Positions 1 through 12,059 of a stretch of DNA of 64,000 bases are shown piece after piece (the first letter of the stretch is position 1; the number at the start of each line of letters is the position of its first letter). Source of the stretch: Apodemus sylvaticus (taxonomy: Eukaryota; Chordata; Mammalia; Rodentia; Muridae); contig NC_067481.1 in the NCBI RefSeq assembly GCF_947179515.1, forward strand, positions 89,295,009-89,359,008, read 5' to 3'. Below the pieces are notes generated by a model, which had not been told where the DNA came from, did no database searches, and worked only from the letters and a program-made list of their open reading frames with translations. The translations under genes were made by a program, and so were the position numbers.

Positions 1-2047
1 GAGACCTTGAAAACAATCCCCGATTCCAGACTGACAGAAGTCTAATTTTAATTTATACTTCATCCAACCTGCTGGCTCACTTCAGTCCCTCCTGTACACA
101 CTAACAGCTTGATGGCTCTGGGGCAAACAGGGATGTGGAAAAACAAACAGCGCAACAGGGAGGGACTTGTGGTAGGAAGGAAGAATCTGGAAATTATCCC
201 TGGGACTGGCTTTGTTTTTGTTTTTCTGTGTTCTTTCCTTCACCTACTTTGACTTCTGGTCTTCTAAAAACCACGCATGCCTCCCGAGGGAGGCTTAAAG
301 AGGACCCTGGGGACAGTGTGGGAGACAAGCCTTCAATGGACAGAGAAGGCCAGGAGTAGATTTGTCTGATACTGCAGAGCCTTGTGACTCCATCCCCAGA
401 CACCTTCTTGGGCTGTGTGCTCGTGTCTGCTTCTCTGAAGGAGCCATGGAGGAGGCATGCATTTGTTTCCATGCTTCCGAAAATGCTCGAGTCAGTTTTA
501 AAGCTTTAATTATTCGGGCTGAAGAAGAGAAAGAATCCAAAGTGTTTCTGGAAATGGTGGATTCTCCTGCCCACAGCTGGAAGGAATTTAGAATGCCATT
601 AACATTCGGAGTTGTTGCGTATCAGCGACTTCTTTAAAGTTTAAAAAAGTTGAAATCCTGAGCCCCAGTGTATGGTATATGCTCGCTAATGTACTCAACA
701 CTCACCTCTAATTTCATTTTATGACTTGGTTTTCATCTAGGCCTACAACCATCATTCCAAAGCTTGAAAGATGTCAAGGCAGTAAAAATCATACTGATGG
801 ATTATACAAAATAGATAATTATAACATCCATACTAATGCAGCAATCTCCCAACGGCCATGCCAGAAGCTACTGGTCAACCAAGCTAGAAGAGATTTTCTG
901 TTCTGCCTCCTTGTGTTTAGGAAGCACTCAGGAGTTTATTATCACCCTCTTTTTATGTTAGTAGATGATTTTATATGAAAAAGGGTTTCTGGGTAGAAAG
1001 AGAGAAAAGAGAAAAGGGGACAAGGCTGTATGACTACCTCGTTGCCATCGGAATGAAGCCTTTATTCTGCATTTCATGTGCACGCTAATGTGTAGTTTCT
1101 ATGTACATTAATACATTCAAACATTATCTCAGTAGAACCAGGAAGTGATCCAATGAGAACTAAGCAGATGATTATTATTTCTTCTTCAAATATACAGTCT
1201 AGATTAAAGGGACATTCCCGCAATAGGCCTCTGTTGTCACAGAAACAATAAGTTACGAGGGAACCTCATGAAGCCCTTGAGATCCCCATACAGTAAGGGA
1301 GGTAGATACCTGTTTATGTGAACAGTCTGTATCTTTTGCATTCAATTATCCAATTAACAGGGCTAGATCCATCAGTCTACTACTTGAAAGTAGTCTCCCC
1401 TTGGTCATAAGAATGTATATAAAGACATGTAATGATTGTACATGCATGTAAAACATTCAGACACATAAAATAATAATATACAAGTATTTTAAAAGGATAC
1501 ATATAAATATATCTCCCAGCTTCCTATGAAATCAATTGGTTTCCCAGGAGGCTTGTTTTGAAGAACCACTTCTAAGAAAATGCCCCCCTGCTGAGCACGT
1601 GGTTGAAAAGACCCACAAAAGCAGTGGGTCACTTGCCACTGTCTGGAGGTAATCTCTCTCAGCACCTGCTCTCTGCTCTCTAGAGTGCTTCTGCTGAGCC
1701 CTTCTACAAGTAACATTTCTCCGAGGACTGGTCGTCTTCAGTGATGTGCTTGGGAAAGGCGAATCAAAGATGAACTCTGCACATAGACAGGATCTCCAAA
1801 CCCTTGAAGTCTATCTGAAAGAAAAGACAAGTGAGAGCGGCGCCTACATGTTCTTTGATCAGTATGTTCAAGATCCAAAAGATTAAGGAATGAGAGTATC
1901 TGGCCTCGGACTGGGGCGACTCCCAGAAATCAAGCCAAATTTCAGCCTTCTCACATCAGAGCGCAGAGAGCTCAAACAGACAGTGGCATTGCACACGAAA
2001 ACTTTAGCATTAATCCACAGCACTTTTAGAATCTATTTTTCTTCTGG
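1..2047. other. Unique intron sequence, no gene seen
   Basis: Only short uncharacteristic reading frames occur here and no repeat family is recognised. Around 440-640 the sequence keeps several CpGs and a TAATTATT homeodomain-type core, a weak hint of constraint. Confidence 0.5.
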
Positions 2048-2130
2048 CATGGGAGTGTAGCTCAGTGACTGAGGACTAACCTTATATATGTAAAGCTCTG
2101 AGTTCAATCCCTAGCCCTGAAATAAAGAAC
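2048..2130 (+). repeat. ID/BC1-like tRNA-derived SINE
   Basis: The sequence has an A-box-like TAGCTCAGTGAC and a B-box-like AGTTCAATCCC at the right spacing. It ends in an A-rich tail and is directly abutted by a B3-type SINE. It is too diverged to be a functional tRNA. Confidence 0.55.
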
Positions 2131-2462
2131 AGCCCGGGGAAATGGCTCAGTTGGTACAGCGCTTACTGTATAAACATGAGAGCCTGAGTCTGAACCCCCT
2201 ATGTTCATGTAAAAGCCAGGCACAGTAGTACATATCTATAACCTCAGCACTGGGGGTAGGGTATGGGAGGAGGTGGGAAGACCCTTTGAAACTACTGACC
2301 TATGTTGACAATGAATCCCAGGTCTCAAAAGCTGTGGCAGAGAACAGTTAAGAAAAATATCCAACATCAACCTTTGGCTTCCACCCACAGTTATATGTAC
2401 ACACATGCACACATATACACACACATGCCTACATACATACATACATACACACCACAGAGCAA
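2131..2462 (+). repeat. B3-type SINE with CA-rich tail
   Basis: It begins with the B2/B3 head (gaaatggctcagttggtacagc), continues through the B3-typical segment 'aaaagccaggcacagtagtacat' in diverged form, and ends in a CA/TACA-rich tail. The TACA run at about 2427-2450 is part of that tail. Confidence 0.75.
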
Positions 2463-2560
2463 ATAAAATTAAATAAGTAACATAAATCTATATAACATAT
2501 AATTTCAGCATAAATATATAATATATATTTTAACATATATATGTTATTTTAACATATAAT
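2463..2560. repeat. AT-rich low-complexity DNA
   Basis: Runs of ATATA and ATTTTAACATAT follow the B3 tail. No coding or regulatory feature is recognised. Confidence 0.6.
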
Positions 2561-3245
2561 TTTCAGCATGGTCTCATTAGCTCAGCCTTTATAAAAAGAG
2601 AAAAGGAGGTTTTAAAACACAACACATCTATTTAAAACAATGTTAATTTCTCCTCTCTTGTTATTACATAGAAATCAAATCCCCAAGAGTAATGCTGGAG
2701 ACTGGGTAGGTCACGAATAAAATGTGCATATTCTTCTCCAAGCTCAAACACAACCCAAAGAAGGGGAAGACGCATAAAAAGAAAGTACACTGCATATGCT
2801 GATGGAGACCACACCTCTTTAATAATAAATAAGACTCAGTTCATCATGTGATAGAGAAAGAGCCATTAAAGGCATGGTATTCTGAAGGTTGATTGTGAAG
2901 CAGTCACAAACCGAGACCCCCAAGTGGAATTTACTAACAGCTTCATGACTTCCTCCCCACTCCTTGCAACTTCTGGGAGTGATGGACGAGCTGCTACTCT
3001 GGAGGTAATGAACAGGCATCCTGGCATCCCCGGAGAGGCTCTGCCAAATCCCAGTGCTTCTTTTAAACCAGTGGGGACCGCTCCTTGCCTCTCAGCATTG
3101 TGTGTTAATGTCCCTACCAGACTTAAAGAGGCCTCGAAAGTGATCCTTAGGCCATCTGATATTTCTTCAGTTTGTCTTGCAATATAAAGAATTGGAAATG
3201 CTGGTTACAAAGCCCTAGACATATATGACATGGGAAACAGAAGTA

Positions 3246-3472
3246 GGGCCAGGGAGATGGCTCAGTCAGCAAAGGGTTTGCTCTGCAAACACAAAGACCT
3301 GAGTTCATGAAAGAGTGAAGCATAGCACCAAGTGCTTGTAATTCTGGCACAGGAGAATGAGAGACAGACAGATCCCCGGAGCTCAGTGTCCAACTGATCT
3401 ATCCATACTCACGAATTCCAGGCTCAATGAGAATCTCATTGAAACACATGGTAGAGAGTATGACTGCTGGCT
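3246..3472 (+). repeat. B3-type SINE
   Basis: The head 'ccagggagatggctcagtca' is followed by a B-box-like 'acctgagttcatg' and B3 middle sequence. The element runs directly into a CA/GA microsatellite in place of its usual CA tail. Confidence 0.75.
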
Positions 3473-3474
3473 TA

Positions 3475-3538
<64 letters not shown>
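3473..3538. repeat. (AC)n-(AG)n compound microsatellite
   Basis: Ten AC units switch cleanly to about 23 AG units. It grows from the tail of the preceding B3 SINE. Confidence 0.95.
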
Positions 3539-3543
<5 letters not shown>

Positions 3544-4227
3544 GAGCTGTTCAAACGTAGAGCTGAACACATAGAAATCACGAAAATTTCTATATGCGCT
3601 ATATAAATGTTAGTTCCATTAGAGCAGAATGCATGTAAATTTACACAACCGAAGTCAGTTTACATATGTGCTATAATAGGCAGGCATTCTACCATCTTGG
3701 GCATACCCTCAATGCCATAAGCCATAACATAGCCATAAACCTTAAGTACATGATAGAGAACCCCAGTGCAAGGCAGCCTGTACAATCAATCAGCACCCTC
3801 CATCTCCCCCCACTCCGTATAGAATCAAGTCCCGACATGCTTCCTGCCTGCCGTCTTCTATCACCTGTCTAGTCCTTCTCTGCAGAGAGAGCCAAGGTCA
3901 GGAATCTTCCTACTCGGCAGCTTCTTGGGAAGTGTCAGAAGTCAGCTTCTCTTGTCTAAAACAGTAGCAGTATCTCGGTGACAGAATCCAACCTTCCCTC
4001 TGTGTTTTGCTGAGACGAGCTCCTCCAAATCTGTCTGTGTAGCAGGTGATCGAGGAAAATCACTAAGCAGTACAAGGCTTCCCAGACTCTGAAACTTCGG
4101 AAACTCTGACTTTAATCATCCACATCATCAAGTTATAAACAAGTCTGCACGTTGCTTTTCAAGATGGCCATCCATAATTCATTCTAGAACTACTTATGAG
4201 AAGGCCTACTATGTGCCAGACATTGAG

Positions 4228-4228
<1 letters not shown>

Positions 4229-4291
<63 letters not shown>
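4229..4291. repeat. (AC)n-(AG)n compound microsatellite
   Basis: About 16 AC units are followed by 15 AG units with a clean junction at 4260/4261, the same architecture as at 3473-3538. Confidence 0.95.
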
Positions 4292-4294
<3 letters not shown>

Positions 4295-4442
4295 CAAGCC
4301 TTGCCTTTGCGGAAATGCTAGACAGGATGGGGCAGAGCACCAAGTGAACAAATAAATACCTCTCCCACAGTGAAAGTGGCCATGAGAGGTACAGAGAAGT
4401 CAGACCCATGACAAATGGGCATCAGTAAGGCTTAAAGGGAGT

Positions 4443-4720
4443 TCTAGGACTAGGGAGATTGGCTTAGTGCATAAAAGCATTAACTGTACAAGCCAGACAA
4501 CCTGATCCCCAAAGCCCACCAAGCCAGAGTCACAAGCATCTGTAATCCCACCATGCCTGTAGGAAATGGGAAGTGCAGGCAAGAAATCTCCAGAAGCTAT
4601 TGGGCCTTTAGCAAGAAGCTAAACCATCTTACACAGCAGTAAAGAAAACTGTGTCCCAAAACAAGGTGGAGAGAAGAGGAAAGAGACTTGAAGGTTATCT
4701 TCCCCAGCCCATATACATAC
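4443..4720 (+). repeat. Diverged B3-type SINE
   Basis: The diverged head 'gactagggagattggcttag', the 'atctgtaatcccaccatgcc' segment and 'aaaacaaggtggagag' follow B3 order. The element ends in a CA-rich tail. Confidence 0.65.
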
Positions 4721-4838
4721 AACACACACACATATAGACACACACACAGACAGACACACACACACACACCACACACACACATATACACATACACACACAT
4801 AACACACACACAACACACATACAAACAACACACACACA
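4721..4838. repeat. CA-rich imperfect microsatellite
   Basis: The run consists of interrupted CA, ATACA and GACA units, probably expanded from the tail of the adjacent SINE. A purine-rich GGGGAGG/GGAGAA stretch follows to about 4915. Confidence 0.9.
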
Positions 4839-5102
4839 AGAGGAGGAGATGGGGAGGGGGAAGGAGAAAGGGGGGAGGAAGAGAGGAGAGAATACCAGGG
4901 AAAGAAAACAGGCTAGAAAAGTCAGCAAGGCCATTATGAACAGGGCTTTGAACTATGATAAAGATTTACTCTACAGAATCATAGATGCCTTGAATAAAAA
5001 TTTTTCTTTTTCAGAAATGTTTCCTTGCCACTTAGCCTTATACATATACCATCCACTCTCTTAAGCTTTCATGTTCTTATTCTTATTTGAAATTCAGGGA
5101 AC

Positions 5103-5165
5103 ATGGGAATGGGTAAGGCAGGAAGATCACAAATCTGAGGCCATCTGAGTTACGCAGAGATACTG
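5103..5165 (+). repeat. B1 SINE fragment
   Basis: The sequence 'aggcaggaagatcacaaatc' followed by 'tgaggccatctgagttacgc' is B1 middle sequence in sense orientation. The left part is missing. Confidence 0.55.
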
Positions 5166-5214
5166 TTGGATTGAATGAATGGATGGACAATTGCATTAAT
5201 GAGATCTGAAACTC

Positions 5215-5315
5215 AGAATATTAAGTTACACATCACCCAACATCAAATGGCAAAGCTGGGATTTGAACTTGTCTCTACCCAACTCCAAATAGCACGTTCC
5301 TAACTGCCATGATGT
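5215..5315 (-). repeat. MIR SINE fragment
   Basis: The segment 'ggcaaagctgggatttgaac' followed by diverged 'ctgcctgactcc' and 'cttaactgcc' blocks matches the reverse complement of the MIR 5' half. Confidence 0.65.
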
Positions 5316-8300
5316 TTGGAACTAAATAAGGTATTTACCCTAATAGAAAACAGAAAATTAACTTATCTCATCCAAGGAGAAGGGGAAATTGATGCATTAT
5401 GAGTGACATAGATAAAAATGATATATGGATATTATTGGATATAAACTGAGTGGCTGTCAAAATCACAAACTGGGCATGATATAAGGAGCTCTTCGCAGCA
5501 TCTCCAGGTATTATCCAGGTATTAGATTTCGCTATCTCCCAGGAGAGCTGATAAGCAACACACTCAGTGACATCACACTTCTTAAAAAGAGTAGAGCTCT
5601 CTTCCTCTGCAAGACCAGCCCCCCCCCATACCCAGGCCCAAGAAAATTTTGAATTCCAACTTTACTTTGACCTAATGCCTTCCTGCTTGTGGCTCCTGCC
5701 AACTAAGTTAGCTCACTAATTCCCTTCCTCCTTTTTAAGTGAAGGTTCCACCCCTCCTTTCAGGGCCCCATAAGGGCTGCCTGTGGCTTGGTGAATGATG
5801 ATTTGTCTTGGCTTCCCTTCTACTAAAACCACCTAAAATGCCTTTATGATTTTGTCAACACCATAAATTGGTGGCAACTCATCATGGTGGACTAGAGGCT
5901 CCCCTGTACTTTAGCGGCTGCAGTATGGCCTGCAGGAATGTTGGGTTTCAAGGGCTGCTTTCTGTGCTGAGTGCTAGCTTCACAATTTCCATGCTTTTCA
6001 TTCCAAACAGAACTTTGCCCGATGGGTAGCAAGCAGCCACGAGGCTACAGATACCGTGGCTGCCCACTTGGTCAGCACGGTGTCCTTTGAGCAGCACACC
6101 ACAGCAGGGGCTCTGAGAGGTGAACACACGGAGCTTAAGAAGCACATTCAAGAGGTCTTAATCCTAAGATCAGAAAACCTCATACTTTCCTGTCTTCAAG
6201 ACAAAGTCATCCTGGCCCGATTTGGGTGTTTTGTTAGTCGTGCGTACTTGGGAACTGGGATGCAAGACCTTTTAGTAAGTAAGGTTTTCGCAGAGAAGCA
6301 GACAGATTGTTGAAGCACCCCCACCATGCTGAGTCCAAAGGATATTCCAAACTTGTTCTCAGATTGATTTTTCCACCGAAGGATTAATTTTCTGACAGTG
6401 TCACTGACATGCTTGATCTTGAGAATATTAAACCAAGGTAACCTGTTTGCTTCTCCCCACCGCACCCCCCCACCTCTTCCTAATGTTTTCAAGTAAGGTT
6501 TAAAAGTAGAATTCATTCCGAGTGAACCAAATGCATTGAAGCGCTTTTCAAATCAATAGGTGGCTTGATTCTCCATACTGCTAAACATTATGCCCCTCTA
6601 AATTCTCATCAGAGGCAACACGGAAATTAATGAGACCTCTAGGTTAGCCTTTCAAGCTCAGCCTTATTTTATAGCTTTACCTTGCCTTTTTGACACCATG
6701 ATCCCGCCTGGCCACCGGCAGCATTTCACGTCGCACTGCACTTTAATTTTGCTGTTTTGTTAGTCTTCCTTGGAAACTGGCAGCTTATTAATCTCAATAA
6801 CAGAGCTGCTCAATAGGCAAGCTTACCAGTGAGAAACCAGGCTATGTCTTTCTTGTTTGCCCCCACCTTTATCAGATGGAAGCAAAGGGACTGGTACTTG
6901 GATGGAGGTGAGAGGGGTGGAGGGGGGGCAGTTGTGTCAGGGGACTGGGGGGCGGGGATGTATCTCACACCCCACATCACTTTCTGACAATCGGCAGGAA
7001 AAAAATAAAGAGTACCTCGTCTAATCCACTGCTCTGCAATTTATGGCTTGTGGTGTTAAACACACTCAGACCCATTAATAAGAAAATAAATAACGTGTCG
7101 TGGCATGCGTGCAAATTACAAGGTACAATAAGAACGGCGCGAGCATTACATCTTACTCGAGACCTCTGTAGCCTACGTTCGGCATGGTTTGCAAATGTTG
7201 AAGGCGGAGGTGTCCAAGGTGAAGCCGTCCTTTTACAATTTGGTCCCCTTCTGTAAAATTAAAAAAGTGCTAAGTTGATTAATGCTTTGAAGGCTTGAAC
7301 TTCTTGCTTGCAAGTCACCAGAGTTGAGCCTCTAGGTACATAGAACTTTTATTTATTTATTTTTTTATAAAACTTTATCCCTCCACAGCACATGCCTTGG
7401 GGACCCAATTAAGGATGGAGGCCGCCTCATGGTTATGCCTTGGAAGAGCAGGACTCCTAGCCAAGACTGTGTAAATGTTGAAGATGCTTGGGTTAAGTTC
7501 ACAGTTTAAAAAAAAAAAACAAAAACCAAATATTTCCATCTTTCTCTGAGCTCTTTCACCCCACTCAGCTAATAGCAACTGTCACACCCTTGGGGCATTT
7601 CCTGAAGTCTTCCCCTGGGATGTTTTATCGGGCTCAGATGGGGAGAAGCTTATAGAAGTGGGAGTCTTTTTCTAATTCTGACTTCTTCTTGATGATGCTT
7701 TTCTCCTCACAGAAGTCAGGTAAGGCAGTTGTAGTTCTCCCAGGCAGGGAAACGGGCTCTGCGGTGCTGTTGAGGGATCCTTTGATTTATCATTCTCAGC
7801 TTTACTTGCCTCTGTGAGTTGGGATCTCATGTCCTTAGGATTGCAATCCATCACCAGGTACAGGCTCATCCTGTCCACCTGGCCACTGCATACTCTGGGG
7901 TGTTATATGAGAGTGTTTAGGAAACTCTCCTCAGATAACTCCATTGCCTCCCAGACCCTCCAATCAATTTGGAGTTTGTCTCAGCCCTGTTTTCGAATTG
8001 TTCTCCTTTAGAAGCCCAAACATGAAGGCTCACCCTTGAACTTGTTAGGTAGGCTTAAATTACTTGTGGGATTATTTCTAACTCATAGTAACTAATACAG
8101 GACAGCAAACATCCTCCCCAAGTCTCTGCCATCAATACTTTAATCATGTGTGCATAAATATAATTTGTTAAATCACTTGAATGATTATCAGAAACCCTGC
8201 TAAGTTCTTGTAATCGTTCTTTTCATTTCCCAACAACTTTACCCTGCTTGGAAACATATATTGAGGTCATAGGAGGATCAGATGGGTCCTTAAGGAAAGC

Positions 8301-8934
8301 AGATCTGCCTCTAGCTCCAGTGTCCCCCAACTCACTAATATTAAAGGAAAAAACATGAAGATTCCTAATGTTGACACAGCACTATGTGGATGTGGTGTTC
8401 TGGGCACTCTGGTCCTTGGAGTAGGGGTCTTCCCTCTCAGTGTGTCCCAGAGCAGGATGCTGAAGGCACCAAGTTCAACCTTCCTGCTTCTCTGCCACAG
8501 TCAATGTGAGGAGAAAGTGGACCTGCTAGAAAACTGGCTTCTTCCAAAACCACTGGATGCTCTCTGGGCCTTTTTTCAGACAGACTCCTGTCAGAAATGT
8601 TTCATTTGTGCCAAGCATTGGCTTGGGTGTTTTACATCAGTTGCCTGAGACAGAGCCCCACAGGGCAGATGTCCTTGTCTCCTGTCAGCATATCAGGCAA
8701 AAGAAATGTGAGGTGTAAAGTCTGGAAAAAAAAAAGAGAGAGAGAGACAAGGTCCTTAGCAGACTAGACTCGAGCACTTACACTTAGACATTAGACATCT
8801 GTCTCAGCCTGGCTTTTCTGTGTTTCTGGACATAGTTCTTAGAGGACCCTGCTTTACTGGCATCATTATAGGCCCTGTGAGCTGTATACTTACAGTTGCA
8901 ATGCCTAGTTGATAGAAGGCTCTTCATCTTAGAC
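5316..8934. other. Unique intron sequence with a possible conserved element
   Basis: No gene is seen. The part 5590-5900 has C-rich and ATG-poor sequence that might be an old LTR, but I cannot assign it. The part 6640-7270 keeps many CpGs and homeodomain-type cores and is treated as a finding. A short A run lies at 7509-7520. Confidence 0.5.
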
Positions 8935-9040
8935 TTGTTTTATGGCAGAGTCTCATTCTGTAGGCTAAACTGGCCTGGAACTCAGTTTCCAGATTACAGC
9001 ACCATAGATCACTTCCACGGGTTCTAGGTCCTACTAGCTA
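8935..9040 (-). repeat. B1 SINE fragment
   Basis: The segment 'ggcagagtctcattctgtag' followed by 'aaactggcctggaactcag' is the reverse complement of the B1 right part. The left part is not recognised. Confidence 0.65.
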
Positions 9041-10439
9041 TCTCTAATTTTTAAGCCTGCTTTCTTGACGGAAGCCCATGAAACCCAACTGGGATCACAC
9101 CCAGCACTACTGACCTATCCATCCCCCTGACTTAGAGAACAGAACACACTGATTGGCTAGGCAGAATCACATCCCCACACACAGAGCCTGCTTTGGAAAG
9201 GATAGCACATAACCCATCACCAAACATCACACCAGTAAGAGGATGAAAAAGCTAAAGTACCCACAAAAACTCCAGATCAACCCCAATGGAACTCAGGGAT
9301 AATTCACTCACTACCCACCAATCTTCCCTTATAGCCTAGGTGTAATTATTTTCTCCTCTGGGTAGAGAGTATAGTGGTCAGGGTAGGAGGTGGAGAAATT
9401 TCAGGGTACTGAGTTGTCTTGCTTGCCTGGGCACAGAAGGAGGTTTGCAACTGAATTCAATGAAAGAGAAAGAGTTGGTTCCACTGACTGACTCCCTCCC
9501 ACCCACTTCTGATTCATCACCCTCTCTGGTTCACTTCTCAAACGTCCCACGACTTTACCTTTGAGTTCACTGTGGCTACTTAATGCATTTTAACTTTTAT
9601 TAGTCTCCTGATGTCTCTTTTAAGCTATCACCGTCTTTCCGGCAAAAGTGCTTGGGTTCCACATTTTCTAATTAAAACATGCTTGATTATTGTCTTACTA
9701 ACCAGTGCTCTTTATGAGGGCTCATGATGAGAGAAGTTAACTCAAACCATCCTGATACATTTCCCACCTCCTGAAAATGGCAGGAGAAGTGGTTTTACTT
9801 ATGGGAAGTGGAATTACTTGGAAGAATTTGGGGGTTTGCTTCTTAATAAAACCATGAATGAAAACCACCCAACTCCATGCTTCAAGCCTTCGATATTGTT
9901 GGTGATGTGTTTGATCCTGCTTGTGAAAATCTTGAGTAGGATGTCTTACAGAGGTTAGTCGGCTCCCTAATGGACCATAATAGATGCAACATCAAAATTG
10001 TTCAATGTTTAATTAGATTAAAAAGCTCTCATCATAAAATGCAGAGTGGCCTAATGTTACCAGTGCTGTTCCTTGGTGTTCGTACCCCTGTGAATTAATT
10101 CAGAATCACTGGAAATGATAAGACTTAAGTAGGGGGAAAATAGAAAGCACATGTAAACTCTCCAAGAATTTCAGGGTAATAGTGGGTGTGGTGGTGACAT
10201 AGGTGAGCATAAAAGGTAGGAGGTCCTACGCAGTATTTGCCTGGGTAACCTGGTCTTTGTATTGTCCATTGCTCCCCTTGAATTTAGAAATGTAAGAACA
10301 ATATTAAGATTATGTCCTCCTTAGGTCCATCTTCAAAATTGTATGCTGTTCCATTCAGAAGAAAGGGTAAAGTTCTTCACCGAGATAAAGTGGGCAGATT
10401 ATTTCAAACCAAAAAAGAGAAGGAGACTGGGAACAAGGT
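9041..10439. other. Unique intron sequence, nothing recognised
   Basis: No coding signature or repeat family is recognised. The stretch ends in a purine-rich lead-in to the minisatellite. Confidence 0.45.
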
Positions 10440-10586
10440 AGGACTAGAGATGAGATTGGAGATTGGATGAAGATGGAGAGGAACATGGGAATGGAGGTAG
10501 GATCAAGTTTTGGAAGAACATGAAGATACAAATGAGGACTGGGATAGATACAGGAATGGGGTCAGAGACGAAAACTGATAAACATT
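10440..10586. repeat. Degenerate edge of the 26-bp minisatellite
   Basis: Scattered GATGAAGATGGAG, GGAACATGGG and ATGAGGACTGGGATAG segments resemble the repeat unit but are out of register. This fits an older, decayed flank of the array. Confidence 0.6.
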
Positions 10587-10860
10587 GGGATGAAGATGAG
10601 GACATGGGTGTAGGGATGAAGATGAGGACATGTGTGTAGGGATGAAGGTGAGGGCATGGGTGTAGGGATGAAGGTGAGGGCATGGGTGTAGAGATGAGTG
10701 TGAGGACATGAGTGTAGGGATGAAGATGAGGACATGGGTGTAGGGAAGAAGATGAGGACATGGGTGTAGGGAAGAAGATGAGGACATGGGTGTAGGGAAG
10801 AAGATGAGGACATGGGTGTAGGGATGAAGATGAGGACATGGGTGTAGGGATAAAGGTGAG

Positions 10861-11070
10861 GACATGAATGTAGGAATGAAGATGAGGACATGGATGTAAG
10901 GATGAAGATGAGGACATGAATGTAGGGATGAAGATGAGGACATGGATGTAAGGATGAAGGTGAGGACATGAATGTAGGAATGAAGATGAGGACATGGGTG
11001 TAGGGAAGAAGATGAGGACATGGGTGTAGGGATAAAGGTGAGGACATGGGTGGTGTAGGGATGAAGATGA
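10861..11070. repeat. Higher-order block copy 1 within the minisatellite
   Basis: The order of unit variants here (ATGAATGTAGGAATG, ATGGATGTAAGGATG, and so on) recurs almost exactly at about 11315-11520. The offset is 454 bp, which equals 13 units of 26 bp plus 4 units of 29 bp. Confidence 0.85.
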
Positions 11071-11314
11071 GGACATGGGTGTAGGGATAAAGGTGAGGAC
11101 ATGGGTGGTATAGGGATGAAGATGAGGACATGGGTGTAGGGAAGAAGATGAGGACATGGGTGTAGGGATGAAGATGAGGACATGGGTGGTGTAAGGATGA
11201 AGATGAGGGCATGGGTGGTGTAGGGATGAAGATGAGGTCATGGGTGTAGGGATGAAGGTGAGGACATGGGTGTAGGGAAGAAGATGAGGACATGAGTGTA
11301 GGGATAAAGGTGAG

Positions 11315-11524
11315 GACATGAATGTAGGAATGAAGATGAGGACATGGATGTAAGGATGAAGATGAGGACATGAATGTAGGGATGAAGATGAGGACATGGA
11401 TGTAAGGATGAAGGTGAGGACATGAATGTAGGAATGAAGATGAGGACATGGGTGTAGGGAAGAAGATGAGGACATGGGTGTAGGGATAAAGGGGAGGACA
11501 TGGGTGGTGTAGGGATGAAGATGA
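11315..11524. repeat. Higher-order block copy 2 within the minisatellite
   Basis: This block repeats 10861-11070 with very few changes, for example GATAAAGGGG in place of GATAAAGGTG. It indicates a recent duplication of 17 units. Confidence 0.85.
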
Positions 11525-11691
11525 GGACATGGGTGTAGGGATGAAGATGAAGACATGGGTGTAGGGATGAAGGTGAGGACATGGGTGTAGGGATGAAGTT
11601 GAGGACATGGGTGTAGGGATGAAGATGAAGACATGGGTGTAGGGATGAAGGTGAGGACATGGGTGTAGGGATGAAGTTGAGGACATGGGTG

Positions 11692-11980
11692 TAGGGATGA
11701 AGATGAGGACATGAATGTAGGGAAGAAGATGAGGACATGGGTATAGGGATGAAGATGAGGACATGAATGTAGGGATGAAGATGAGGACATGAATGTAGGG
11801 ATGAAGGTGAGGACATGGGTGTAGGGATGAAGTTGAGGACATGGGTGTAGGGATGAAGATGAGGACATGAATGTAGGGAAGAAGATGAGGACATGGGTAT
11901 AGGGATGAAGATGAGGACATGAATGTAGGGATGAAGATGAGGACATGAATGTAGGGATGAAGGTGAGGACATGGGTGTAG
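11692..11980. repeat. 156-bp (six-unit) duplication at the distal end of the array
   Basis: The variant series containing the rare GGGTATAGGG unit occurs at 11740 and again at 11896, exactly 156 bp apart, with the same neighbouring variants. Just upstream, a three-unit (78-bp) block marked by GAAGACATG repeats at 11550 and 11628. Confidence 0.85.
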
Positions 11981-12059
11981 ATAAGATGGGGATAGAGATA
12001 AAAATGGAGCTCTCCCCAAAACCCCTCACAATTTTCCTACAGAATGGTGTATATAGGTT

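Larger units (their letters stand above)
10587..11980. repeat. 26-bp-unit minisatellite, about 53 copies
   Basis: The unit on the + strand is GGGATGAAGATGAGG followed by ACATGGGTGTA. Common variants are GGGAAGAAG, GATAAAGGTG, ACATGAATGTA and a 29-bp form with GGGTGGTGTA. The + strand is purine-rich, with about one C per unit. Since 26 is not a multiple of 3 and the unit has no stop in any minus-strand phase, three units read as a 26-residue Ser/His/Pro repeat in all three minus frames. The long minus-strand reading frames here (up to about 500 codons) are therefore a by-product, not a gene. Array edges at 11981-12010 are degenerate. Confidence 0.95.

Noticed and set aside
2048..2130. tRNA gene (A- and B-box-like motifs)
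   Set aside because: The cloverleaf arms do not pair well and the segment has an A-rich tail followed by another SINE, so it is an ID-like retroposon.
5590..5900. LTR or promoter
   Set aside because: Some LTR-like composition but no recognised family, no TG...CA ends and no target-site duplication.
10587..11980. CRISPR-like array
   Set aside because: Units are head-to-tail with no unique spacers, and the genome is mammalian.
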